Source: Trichuris trichiura
Lineage: Eukaryota; Nematoda; Enoplea; Trichinellida; Trichuridae
Assembly (NCBI GenBank): GCA_037903355.1
Contig: JBAJFE010000005.1
Span: 2,604,001 to 2,668,000 of the forward strand
Direction: 5' to 3'
Length of the DNA stretch: 64,000 nt
Position numbers and translations under genes: made by a program. This document shows positions 51,297-64,000 of the stretch, in pieces (positions within the stretch are counted from its first letter, which is position 1; every line of letters starts with the position of its first letter). The notes under the pieces are model-generated. The model did no database searches and was not told the DNA's origin. It saw nothing but the letters and a program-made list of their open reading frames with translations.

Positions 51297-51806
51297 ATGT
51301 TAAACAGCAGCGTAGATTACAACAATTTGCGCGACTACTTAACTACGGTCGCTTCCCAGTTGGACAGCGCACTTGATGCCGCTCTGTAAGTAGAGGCAAA
51401 TGTTCCATCGGTCCTTCTGGTAGTCACGTTGTAGCGATAGCCAACACGAGCTTAGAATGCAAATGGAAGAACTAAAAAGTGGTGAGCGCCAGGAGCGTCC
51501 TTGTTTGCCTCGTAACTTTTCTTCCGTTTCTAAAATTGGCTCTTTTTCAACCAGAGTTGAGACGTCTTACAAACACGGACAAGAACGATGACGGGTACGA
51601 CGAAGCAGTACGATTACTGCGTTCGATTAAGCGTCGCATTTCAGTTTCAAGCATGCTGGTTAGAAATGCTCTGGTAAGCAAATGTTGCGCTTAATTACAT
51701 GCATGTTCCTTCGGCGAACGATCCTCGTTACCTTCAGGGTACACTTCGATCAATTCAAGCTCGGATGGAAATCGAAGCACAGGAAAATGCGGGGGCGGCT
51801 ATTTGA
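51297..51806 (+). CDS. SNAPIN: Snapin-like BLOC-1 coiled-coil protein, copy 1
   Basis: Snapin (BLOC1S7) is a small coiled-coil subunit of BLOC-1/BORC that links SNAREs and lysosomal transport. Exons 51297-51385, 51441-51481, 51555-51673, 51738-51806 are in phase (2, 1, 0) and give 105 aa (human snapin 136). ASQLDSALDAAL, HELRMQMEELKSELRRL, AVRLLRSIKRR and ALQGTLRSIQ follow snapin's pattern of QLD, ELR.QI..L..EL.RI, a YVKKLL..RRR-like segment and a final helix. The ATG lies 4 nt behind TTGTAG, a possible trans-splice acceptor. The gene is 391 bp downstream of ASCC3 on the same strand. Confidence 0.65.
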
Positions 51807-52960
51807 CCACTTTGTTCTCCGTCATTTCTCGCCGAAATGTTTGCCCGTCAGCTTTAAGTTGTTGCCAAAACAAGTAAACAAAAATACGCTATTCGTTTTG
51901 TCCACAGTCGCTGCTGCAACGCAGATGGTAGAGTACACGGACATTGCACAACTACGCACTGAAGAAAAGGTTCATTGTACTGGTCACTGGAGCCATTGCA
52001 AACCACTGTCCTGTCAAGTGAGCCTTCCATCTTTGGATCGATAGTCAAAAACCGAAGTTTTCTCGTTTCAAAACGTAGCAGCGTCTACAGTCCATCAAGC
52101 TTAAATCGGCGAAATCGTTTCTACTTGAATAGGTCTAACCATGCCGCACTTATTCTTGCTATACAGCCATAAGACGTAACAATGCTTTAGGCGCGCGGAA
52201 TAATAATAAAGACACGTTAAGCACAAAAAGAATAAAAATACCCTTCATTCACCAATGAAAAAATAAAAAGTTACGCTTTTTTAGTACTGTCCTACCTTTA
52301 CGGTGAACCTTCCGTTTGAAATTTCAAACAAGGGTTAATTGTAACTTGATTATCAGTATACTGTAATGTCGGCGTACAATTTATGCTAATGAAATCTCAT
52401 GAACAAAAGACGCCTGTCAATAACGCTCTGCATCGACTACAACGCGTAGAAAAATAAAAAAGCAGATTCATTCCGTAAGCTTGAAAAACGAAGCTCATGC
52501 GCTCAATTAAGATATATCACTACCGTTCAAAAAAAAGTAACAAAAATTCAATCGCAATCGTTGCTTACGTGTTGCTCATCCCGTTGCGTTTAGTCTGGTC
52601 TACACTCGCGTTCGTATTCAAATCTTACGGTCAAAGAAATGCAGGTTCGTTTTTCAAACAGATGCTAATTTTCAACTAACCGGAACGAACAGCGTACAAA
52701 TAGCTGCACAGCTAATTAAACAAATATTATAGAAGTTTACAAGTCGAATGGACTTTTCCGAAAAAGAGTGCATCAATCGATGATCGTTTAGAAATTGAAT
52801 GGTGTATTACGGTATCTTTGATTTTCATGTTTTTACAGTACTGTACGTCAGAGTCGATCAGTGAACAACGGTGACAAGTGCGTTTGACGATAATCGTTTT
52901 GGCGCTCCGTACGAACCACTGATTTTATATTGAAAAAGCCAGTTTTCTGATCCTGCTGAA
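51807..52960. other. Interval between the snapin-like copies
   Basis: No gene supported. The block GTTTTGGCGCTCCGTACGAA at 52896, upstream of copy 2, mirrors one at 51243 upstream of copy 1. Confidence 0.5.
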
Positions 52961-53457
52961 ATGTCAAACAGCGACAACGCAGACTACGACACTTGGCGAC
53001 GTAACTGTCTTGCGCACTCATCGAATATTGATGCTCAACTTGTTAACTGCTTGTACGCGAGCACCGATGCTTGCCGTATGCCTAATAAATTTTGGTCATT
53101 GTAGAAACATGTTAAATGAACTGCGAGTGAAACTAGAAACCGCCGAAAATGGCATGTTGACACTGCGGGACAGCTATTGTTTTGTGTCTTTAAAATGTCC
53201 TTTTCTTACTAGAACTAAAATGGCGTCCAAGCAGCGCGGAGGAGCTTGATGGCAACAACAACAACGAAGCTCTAGAAAACGTACGTATTTTAAAGGCAGC
53301 GGTTGCCTCTTGGAATGCTGAAGTTCGAAGTTTTTTGGTAAGCAACGTGGCGGTACCATCTTTCGACAAATCATCTCTTTGCTTGCAGATGCAAATTCGC
53401 GAAAATGAAGTAAGCTTGGAAAATGATGCACAGGAACGTAGCGAACCGTCCGCTTAG
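52961..53457 (+). CDS. Snapin-like protein, diverged tandem copy 2
   Basis: Exons 52961-53052, 53105-53155, 53232-53337, 53389-53457 give 105 aa, the same total length as copy 1. The last exon is also 69 nt, and introns 1 and 3 share phase. Matching parts: MSNSDNADYDTW versus MLNSSVDYNNLR, LNELRVKLET versus HELRMQMEEL, EVSLENDAQE versus ARMEIEAQEN. The 53155/53232 junction is inferred from phase; a different donor would lengthen the middle. A 27-nt upstream block is shared with copy 1 (23 of 27 identical), so the duplication includes the promoter. Protein identity is low, so it may be specialising or decaying. Confidence 0.45.
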
Positions 53458-54029
53458 TTGCCGCCAGTCGCCGAGTCGTATTTTCAATGTTGCGAAGATG
53501 TTGTTTGTCCATCGGCTAACTTTTGAGCTCTTTGAATGGGAATAAACTATTTGCTTATCCGTAAGCGTTGCGACCCCGCGTCGGTGATCCAAGTCGGTTG
53601 CTAAGGCTTCAAAAGCTTAGCCGTAAACTTTCTACAAATACGCTTTCGCGCAAGTTGCGCAAAGTCGGAGGGTCGAAATCGTCTCCACTTCTTGTTCTCC
53701 ACACATTCTATTGACATAGTCGGGATGAATGGGTTTAAAAGGTGATGAGAAAACACTTGAACGAAGTCGAAGATAAATCATAAATGGACGACAGTATTGA
53801 CAGCTGATCAGAAGGGTGCCCGCACTTTGTGGTCAAATGACGTGTACGTCACGACCAATGGCTGCAACGACAACCAGTTCAGATTTTGCTGACCGTTGGG
53901 TTAAGCCAAATGGCGCGAAATATTTACTAATGTGACTATCGAGTAAGAAAGTGATCGTCGCGCCTACGTTGTTCTATTGAAAAGTGGACTTTGCAATTTG
54001 CCAATTGTCCCAAGCGTCAATCAAGCCTT
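53458..54029. other. Interval upstream of the Ly6/activin-receptor-like gene
   Basis: About 570 bp. I see no gene or repeat here; it presumably holds the promoter of the next gene. Confidence 0.5.
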
Positions 54030-54578
54030 ATGAGGCTATTGCTTGTTGTGACGTTGCTGTCTCTAAACCAGCTAAACCGTATATTTTTGGTGTCATCGAT
54101 TGAATGCCTTATCTGCCGAAGAACAGAGGCGTCGCTTGTACCGGGTTCAATGGTGAACAGTGTTTTCGTGTTCGATTCCGACCAAGACGACTGCGACGCC
54201 GATACTGTACGCTGCGGCGATGAGGAACAGTTCTGCTTGGCTGCTTGGGTCGAATTGGCACCTGGTCATCATTGGGTTCAAAAAGGATGCATATCTGCTA
54301 CAGCCGAAGGTAACGGTCTTGGTTGTACCTTAGAGCCGTTGCGCCTTAAGCAGAGCAGTCCACTTTTGGCTGACATCACCAACAAGGACGACGCTTCCAT
54401 GGTCGTATGCGTATGCAATAACGGCGACTTCTGCAATGCCGGATCGGTTCGTCAGACTTACGAAAATCTTGCTCTCGTAATTGATAATTCGTCAGCGCGA
54501 TTTTCCATGTCAGTTTATACGACCCTTTTTTGGCTCCTTATATTGACTGCATTGTCCAGGTGGCCGTTGGGTATGTAA
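54030..54578 (+). CDS. Membrane- or GPI-anchored three-finger (Ly6/activin-receptor ectodomain) protein
   Basis: One exon, 182 aa. MRLLLVVTLLSL is a signal peptide. The ectodomain has the three-finger cysteine pattern: IECLICRRT, then FCLAAWVELAPGHHWVQKGC, then VVCVCNNGDFCN. The middle and last segments resemble type II activin/BMP receptor ectodomains (C.ATW...KQGC and CCCEGN.CN). The C terminus, from about SVYTTLFWLLILTA, is hydrophobic and ends after a few residues. That fits a GPI signal or a tail-less membrane anchor. No kinase follows. It could be a decoy or co-receptor for TGF-beta-type ligands, or an ordinary Ly6 protein; sequence alone does not decide. The frame is open 13 codons upstream without another ATG. 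Confidence 0.6.
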   Translation: MRLLLVVTLLSLNQLNRIFLVSSIECLICRRTEASLVPGSMVNSVFVFDSDQDDCDADTVRCGDEEQFCLAAWVELAPGHHWVQKGCISATAEGNGLGCTLEPLRLKQSSPLLADITNKDDASMVVCVCNNGDFCNAGSVRQTYENLALVIDNSSARFSMSVYTTLFWLLILTALSRWPLGM

Positions 54579-57500
54579 GGATTGGCTAACCGATCTTCCG
54601 GTAAAATTTCATGCCTGGATATTTGCGCTATTTCGTTGCAAACTGGTCTGGTTACCATTTGTTTCACGTTGTCAACATTTTGTCGGACTCGTGCTCGAGT
54701 GACCACTTGAGAAGCGAAAACCAGCTAGCGGACCTTTCTTTCGTGCGCTTTGTGGACAGTCGCTCTAACACCTTTCGCATTTAACTTAGTCGCCTAAGTT
54801 TTTTTCGCGGGAATAACGTAGCATTACAGCTAGTAAAAAATTCGTCCTTTATTCTATTTCTACGCTACTTCAAAAACATACGTAGCGTAGCGACGTCTCC
54901 CTCTCAGAGCAGTTCAATATTTGGAAACTACGAGAAATTTCATCAATGTTCGTTTGTTCCATAGCGTGAAACTAGCTTTTTAGGCGATGCCAACCCTTTA
55001 CTGCCCCTTTCTGGAAGCAACGTAGCAAAAGCTTGTTATGATTTTGAAAAATAAATGTTTTAAAAATTCGATAGGAAACGGGTCAGCGTTTACCACTTGC
55101 ATGGCAAAGTATTTAATGAATTTGTTGCACAAAACTTTTACAGCGGATAGTACGCTTGAAAAAAATTTTTGTAAAGTTTTTAAGCTGATCCAATAACCAA
55201 ATGCAGTCTTTTTTTCTAATGCTGCAGCCATTAGTAAATTACCAGTAGTATCTTACGTTTCGTTATTTTCGAAGGAGGACCTAATCCATCGCGTAGGCAA
55301 AATGGTAGCACCATCTTAGGTTGCGGCTTAAATTGGCTATAGCAGTTTGCGACAGGAAGAATCAATATTTCAGCTTTTTCAAGATAAGAATATATCTATT
55401 GCTTTATTCTAATAAGATTTGTTTTTCTCTTCCCAAAAAGCCCACTTCAATTTGTTAATAGCTTCTTATGGAAGTAATAGTCAGTAGTGTTATTTAAACA
55501 AAGAAAAAACAAATCAGCCGCAAAGAACTACTATCTGAAATGCATAATATCAATTTTTTTTCATAGTTATTGTTACCGTGGAAGGTGCACATACCATCTT
55601 AAATAATTAAGTCTAAGTAAGGATGAACGTAAACGTTTCGAAATAATGATAACTTTTATAAAAATGGGAGCACGCAAGAAGCCGCAGATTATTAAACGCA
55701 CGAAGATGAGGCGATTAAAACCTTAACATCTGTCCCGAGAATAATTGCGGAACTTTAAACGCATAGACTGGCCAGTGCGAACGTTCGCTTAGTCACCTAT
55801 GCGTGAAATAATTTTTAAAAAGAGCATAGATAACGTTAACAACATTTCAAAATCAGCAAGTCATTATGGATTTTTGAAGTACGTACCTTTCATGCTGGCA
55901 CAAGTCATTTTCATGCTGCTATTGTCACCACGAGCTGAGGAAACCAAAAGCTCTGTCTAAAAAATGAAACCTTGCATGTTAACGTTGTTTGGTTGGCCAT
56001 GGTGGTTTTCACTCGCGCGATTACCCTTAACGTATTAACGAAAGTTAAGAACAAAAGACGAACTTTTCAAGTCTGTCTCGACCTGCCGTCAACGGGTAAA
56101 AGAGAAGAAAGGCTGGCACGAACGCAGCAGAGCGAAGAAGACTCACAATTTCAGACTGCAGTTTTAACAACCAAAAACACGGATTTTTTCATGATAATTA
56201 CCCCCTTGGTTGCGCGATGGTTAGTCATAGGGGCGGATTGTAGCAATCGTAACAAATCAAAGTTGCAAAACAATGCATTAAGCCATCAGCGGTAGCGGAC
56301 TATGTCATTAATAGTTCAAACGAATATATGCTGTCATTAAAAGGATTGTTATTCTGCGTAATAATATAATCAGTCAAAAGCGAGGCGTCTAGCTGAGCAT
56401 TTTGAGAGGATTGATTAACCCCGCGAGATGTTGCTCACTAAAAGAACAAGATTAAAACGGGCTTCTTTGGATGCTTAAGCAACAATTTTAAATTTTTGTT
56501 CTTAATCTACTTGTAGATGTCCCTCTGCCTTCTTTTGCTCTTTTACACTCGAAACAAACTTGATAGCTTTGTTACTTGATTAAATAAGTACGTCATGATC
56601 GCAAGAACAAAGCCAGACAGGTTTTGTTTGTTGCTTTTTCGAAGGGCGCCGCAGAATGAACGAAAATTATAAATGACACGTCAATAAAAGTACGCCACTT
56701 TTGTCTGAAAACTTGCGAATCTTAATTCTCCTTCTCTTCTCAATATATGAGGGTTATTTACTTACCATTGAGCAAAACAAGGCGTCGTAAGTATGAAGCG
56801 CTCGAATTCTCTATCACACCAACTGCAAGAAGCCTGCGCATACAAAAATTACAGTAATTTAAAATTCAAACAGAGCAGCCCAACTCGCCGCAGCCAATCA
56901 GGTTTCGCCGCGTCAGTTTGAGCCAGCGTAAATTTGGCATTTTGCCAAGTTCGAAAAACGATTAGATTAATAGACTTTGGCTTCAACGGAGCATTAAATA
57001 TGAAATGTGGTCAATTTTAACGAACAAATAAAGGCATACGAAAGCGAAATAAGGTGGCGCGGGAAATGGGAAACGTACGCGCAGTGCGAAGTCAAATACG
57101 CTTTTCCTTTTGGAGAAATAAAAATTTCTTGCGCAAGATAGCAAGTTCTTAAAAGCTATGCATTTTCGTATAATAAAATCTGAATTAGCTGAAAATATGC
57201 AAATACGACGACAGGTGCACGTTAACGCAACGTTTATCCTAATGAATAAAAAATATTGCAACACAGCTAATGAATTCTACAGCCGCGCAGCAGTTTTCTC
57301 GTTTGCACGAACTTCCACGCTTGATTTGATCAGTAGCATTGCCAGAAAAGGCATAGTTTTCCGTAGAGATCTTCAGTCTTTCCATTTATTCATTGACAAA
57401 TTGACCATGTAAGAAAAAGTGACGTCGCCAAGAAGGGAAACGCCTAATAGTGAATCAATCGAATTAAAAGCTTAAAGCAGCAAGAACCAACGATAGCTCG

Positions 57501-57647
57501 AAAACAGTGTCGTAGGCGTGAATAAAAATGTAACAACTGAACGGTCGGGTCGAAAAGCATAGCTTAACTTTGGCGATTCCCGCGGGATGGACAGACAAAA
57601 CTTTTGGCAGCTAATTCGGAAGAAAACAAACATGGCTTAGAGAGCCG
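54579..57647. other. 3-kb interval without a recognised gene
   Basis: Short frames only, none longer than about 110 codons and none with a recognisable domain. One ACAGTAATTTAAAATTCAAA motif lies near 56850. Nothing else stands out. Confidence 0.5.
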
Positions 57648-59207
57648 TCACAGCTCCGATGAGCGACTAGATTGAATTGAAAGGAGATGATTCCTTCTGG
57701 CCAATTTCAACGTGTCCATAAGCTTTTCCTTGTCGAAAGGCTGCTCTGCTTCTCCCTCCCAATGCCAATCGTCCGGTCGATCGACGAAAAGCATATTGAA
57801 AAGTCTGGAGGCGGCCACGTGGCTTTGCAACTCCGAGGAAGATTTTGAAATTAATAATTCCTCCGAATTGACGCGGTGGAAACAACTGGTCGGTATTTCA
57901 ACGGAACTGACAGCCGAATTGTCAAAGGCGGCTGGCGGATTAAAGCTACGCAGCTGCTGGGTGCCAATGCATGTATATTTTCCGGGAGTGTCAGCGAACA
58001 TGTCCACATAAGTGCCGTTGCTTTCGCTAATGACTCGCTGTTCAAGCATCCAAAATATGCGCGTTTTGAACGCTTTCGAAGCCGGCTGAACGAATCGACA
58101 ACGTAGCAAATAAAGCGACTGACAACGTAGCAATGGAGGCCAAATCTCCGTTCTTACATCCCAAAGCAGTACCAAACCGTGAGCGCGGGCAACGGCTACG
58201 GTCCTTTCGGCCGCAGCTTCTCTATTTGGGAATAGATAGCAGATGACTTTCAACAATTTGCTACCTGCGCCATCGTGGCTAAAGTTGGCTAACTGAGGTG
58301 AGGCTCCTTCAAGGCGAAACGAATCAACCACTTCACCACCGGCTTTAAGCATATCGCAGTCAACTACGCCATTACCTGTAGGCGAACTCCACTTAACCAG
58401 TACCAATAGACGCCGTTGCTCATTTTGAACAACCGGTTGTACCAAACCGACCATTAAACGTTTCTTATGCAAAGGGTACGAAACTGCGTGGTCGAGCATT
58501 TGAACATCGAGAAAATTGCCTAACGAACATCTATATCCTTCGGCTACCTCAAAATGGACATCTCTGCCAAGGGCAAAAGCGTGACACGTAGTTGGAGCGG
58601 CAGTTTCGACCTGCGTAAAGGGACCTCGTCCGCTGTTCATTTCGGCGGACATACAAGCAGTCCACCTATGCTGCAACGGCTGTATGGAACGTAGGTAGGC
58701 GCACCAATGATTCCTGATGTAATCGCACTGCTTGAGCGTTTCGTTGCGATTCACTGTACAAAAAGATGAAAAGCGGTCGCCGCATAATCCCGGATCCTGC
58801 TGTTCCCACCCGTCGGGACAAAAACGTGGCTGAAGGCTAAAGGAACCGGTCGAAGATAGAACGCTTCCATTGGTCATTACAAAGCGACACTGATATGCAC
58901 CGTCGGACATTTGGTCGCCTATATTGAGTTTCAGTTGGACGAAGGATCGTCTGGAAGCTTCAGTTTCCGCCACGACTGCGCCGCTTCGACTTACCAACTG
59001 AAGGAGACCATTCAACTTCAAGTCGGCACGACTCGAGCATCGAAGCTGAACTGTCGACCTGTCCTGAGGAAAATAAACGGGCGTACCGTATTCGTCCAGT
59101 AAAAGGGCTTCCAAAATTGGAGTCATTTCGTCAACCGCAAAGGTGACCTCAGCGCCCAACGAAAGCAACAGAAGATAGGCCTGAACGCGCGTCGTTTGGA
59201 CAAACAT
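57648..59207 (-). CDS. Intronless secreted protein with an N-terminal Ig-like domain
   Basis: A single 519-codon frame starting at ATG 59207. The N terminus, through VQAYLLLLSLGAEVTFA, is a signal peptide. Residues ~30-120 look like an immunoglobulin-type fold (VQLRCSSRADL...SDGAYQCRFV). A Cys-rich middle (FCPDGWEQQDPGLCGDRFSS; CDYIRNHWCAYL) and a second Ig-like end (GKYTCIG) follow. There is no clear transmembrane segment. I do not recognise the full architecture. A 519-codon frame with no intron is odd among genes with an exon every ~150 nt, so retroposition or recent origin is possible. Antisense frames are shadows. Confidence 0.6.
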   Translation of the reverse strand: MFVQTTRVQAYLLLLSLGAEVTFAVDEMTPILEALLLDEYGTPVYFPQDRSTVQLRCSSRADLKLNGLLQLVSRSGAVVAETEASRRSFVQLKLNIGDQMSDGAYQCRFVMTNGSVLSSTGSFSLQPRFCPDGWEQQDPGLCGDRFSSFCTVNRNETLKQCDYIRNHWCAYLRSIQPLQHRWTACMSAEMNSGRGPFTQVETAAPTTCHAFALGRDVHFEVAEGYRCSLGNFLDVQMLDHAVSYPLHKKRLMVGLVQPVVQNEQRRLLVLVKWSSPTGNGVVDCDMLKAGGEVVDSFRLEGASPQLANFSHDGAGSKLLKVICYLFPNREAAAERTVAVARAHGLVLLWDVRTEIWPPLLRCQSLYLLRCRFVQPASKAFKTRIFWMLEQRVISESNGTYVDMFADTPGKYTCIGTQQLRSFNPPAAFDNSAVSSVEIPTSCFHRVNSEELLISKSSSELQSHVAASRLFNMLFVDRPDDWHWEGEAEQPFDKEKLMDTLKLARRNHLLSIQSSRSSEL

Positions 59208-60587
59208 TTGCCTGGCACACTATGCTCGCTTCTAAGAGATAAAAAAGGACGACAAAAGTTGACACACGAAGATCTCATCTTACTGATACATACCGGAAAA
59301 GAAGAAGGAGAGGCACCTTCTTCTCCTTCAACGCTTAAAGCAGCCATTATGAACCAGCCATTGGCCTTATTCGGATGAAGGCGTCAACTTTGACATTGCT
59401 CATTAGCGTCAAAGCTTACAGAAATAAGGCGATAGATCTTCTAAGTTGGACGACTGCCAGCTTTGTGCGATGGCGGATGAACCCTGCGGACGATGATGTT
59501 AAGAGACCCTGCTTTAAGTGGCTAAGATTTGGAACTAAGCAACGTCGAGCGTAGCGACCAGTTTTCTCTCTCTCTCTACAGCACTGCAACCGATTCGCAC
59601 CTCGTTAAAGTCGCACCGACCGAGAAGTGTTTATCAAACGGGTTGACACGACGTGACGTGTACACACGACATGCGCGCCAGTTGGGCGTAGAAAAGCCGC
59701 CTCAATACAAAATTATGCAAGCTCCATTAAACTACAGCAATCGTATAGGGACAACGAGACAACCGGAAAATAGCATATATAGGAGAGCAGAGAGAAATTG
59801 AGAGACAGACGTTATGTGTATCGATGCAAAGAACGTTCAATGGGGACGCGTGTGACCAGTTCGACGACTGACCAACAAGACATTACAAAGAGCGGTGGCG
59901 ACCGCCCGCGCACAGGGAACAACAATAACGGCACCTCTCTTTTACGTTCGACAAACATGCAAGCAAAAGGCCAACTGACCACAGCTAGCAATCGATAAGG
60001 ACACTTTGTCGAACAACGAAGAAAGGAGAGAGGATATCAATGGACAAGAAAGCGACGGAGAGTTAATCACGAAGGCTCACGAACTCTGCTCGCGCTTAAA
60101 AGCCCAAAAGCGAAACGTCTTCTTTTGTGCCAACCGACTGAACCTGTTTCAAAGAGTCTTTTGTTTCGTCGCCAATCAATGGCTAAGACCGCGAGTCATA
60201 GGCGGCAGGCCAACACAACATGTTATCTCGACGACACGCAACTATACATATAAATTTATATATAAGCATTTCCTGTGGTCGGAAGATTTAATGAGAACCT
60301 TTGTTGCTTGAAATGAGGTTAGACGATAAACTAATGTCCACTCGCTTTTGAGGGACGGCAAAGCTCAGCTACATGGACATCTATGGCAAAAGAAAATGGC
60401 TAAGACGGCCGAATGAGATTGTCATGAAATCAAAAAACAAAAACTGATCGCACGTCTTCAAAAAAGAAAAAAAAACAAATAAGTAAAACGTGAAAATAAA
60501 ACTTGCGTCATTAGCAGGCGAACCGTCATGCATGCGTAAATATGCGTGTAGCAAAAATGAGCAATAGCAAAAAAGGCAATCGTCACG
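59208..60587. other. Interval between the Ig-like gene and ACSL
   Basis: No gene supported. Several short + frames (59529-60311) show no domain and no consistent splicing. The right part should hold the ACSL 3' UTR. Confidence 0.5.

Positions 60588-64000
<3,413 letters not shown>

Noticed and set aside
57712..58106. Plus-strand frames overlapping the Ig-like gene
   Set aside because: Shadows of the 519-codon minus-strand frame, with no start context or domain of their own.

Overview
This looks like nuclear DNA from an animal, most likely a nematode, possibly one of the basal (enoplean or dorylaimian) lineages. Genes are split by many very short GT-AG introns, mostly 43-75 nt. (TTAGGC)n, the nematode telomere unit, appears in interstitial tracts. 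Several start codons sit just behind a splice acceptor, as expected with spliced-leader trans-splicing. Copies of a CTCF-like motif point to a lineage that kept CTCF, unlike C. elegans. The species cannot be named from sequence alone.

Layout from left to right. DARS2 (mitochondrial aspartyl-tRNA synthetase, +) lies at 1.85-3.74 kb. A 19-exon theta-type diacylglycerol kinase (-) lies at 4.0-12.0 kb, convergent with DARS2. A gene-poor stretch with AT hairpins follows at 12-16.3 kb. A secreted protein with two MAM domains (12 exons, +) lies at 16.3-19.3 kb. A 42-exon class VII myosin (-) fills 19.4-36.6 kb; its 5.2 kb and 3.5 kb introns hold nested transposable elements. An intronless secreted protein (-) lies at 37.5-38.2 kb. 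ASCC3 (34 exons, +) lies at 40.1-50.9 kb. Two tandem snapin-like genes (+) lie at 51.3-53.5 kb. A GPI- or membrane-anchored Ly6/activin-receptor-ectodomain protein (+) lies at 54.0-54.6 kb. An intronless secreted Ig-like protein (-) lies at 57.6-59.2 kb. An ACSL3/4-type acyl-CoA synthetase (-) runs off the right edge at 60.6-64.0 kb.

For the six large spliced genes I followed splice sites and reading phase exon by exon. Every junction keeps frame and the models end at expected stops. Lengths are about 612 aa (DARS2), 911 aa (DGK), 415 aa (MAM), 2037 aa (myosin VII), 2172 aa (ASCC3) and at least 535 aa (ACSL, partial). The genes have unrelated housekeeping or neuronal/secretory roles and show no operon-like logic.

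The most interesting non-gene material is in the myosin introns. A Penelope-like fragment lies between perfect 117-bp inverted arms. Several hammerhead-ribozyme-like motifs have stem II sequences that co-vary between copies. Three copies of a pogo/Tigger-like MITE and a cluster of about 45-nt repeats are also there. Elsewhere I see three GC-AG introns, TTAGGC palindromes in ASCC3 introns, and six CTCF-like sites.
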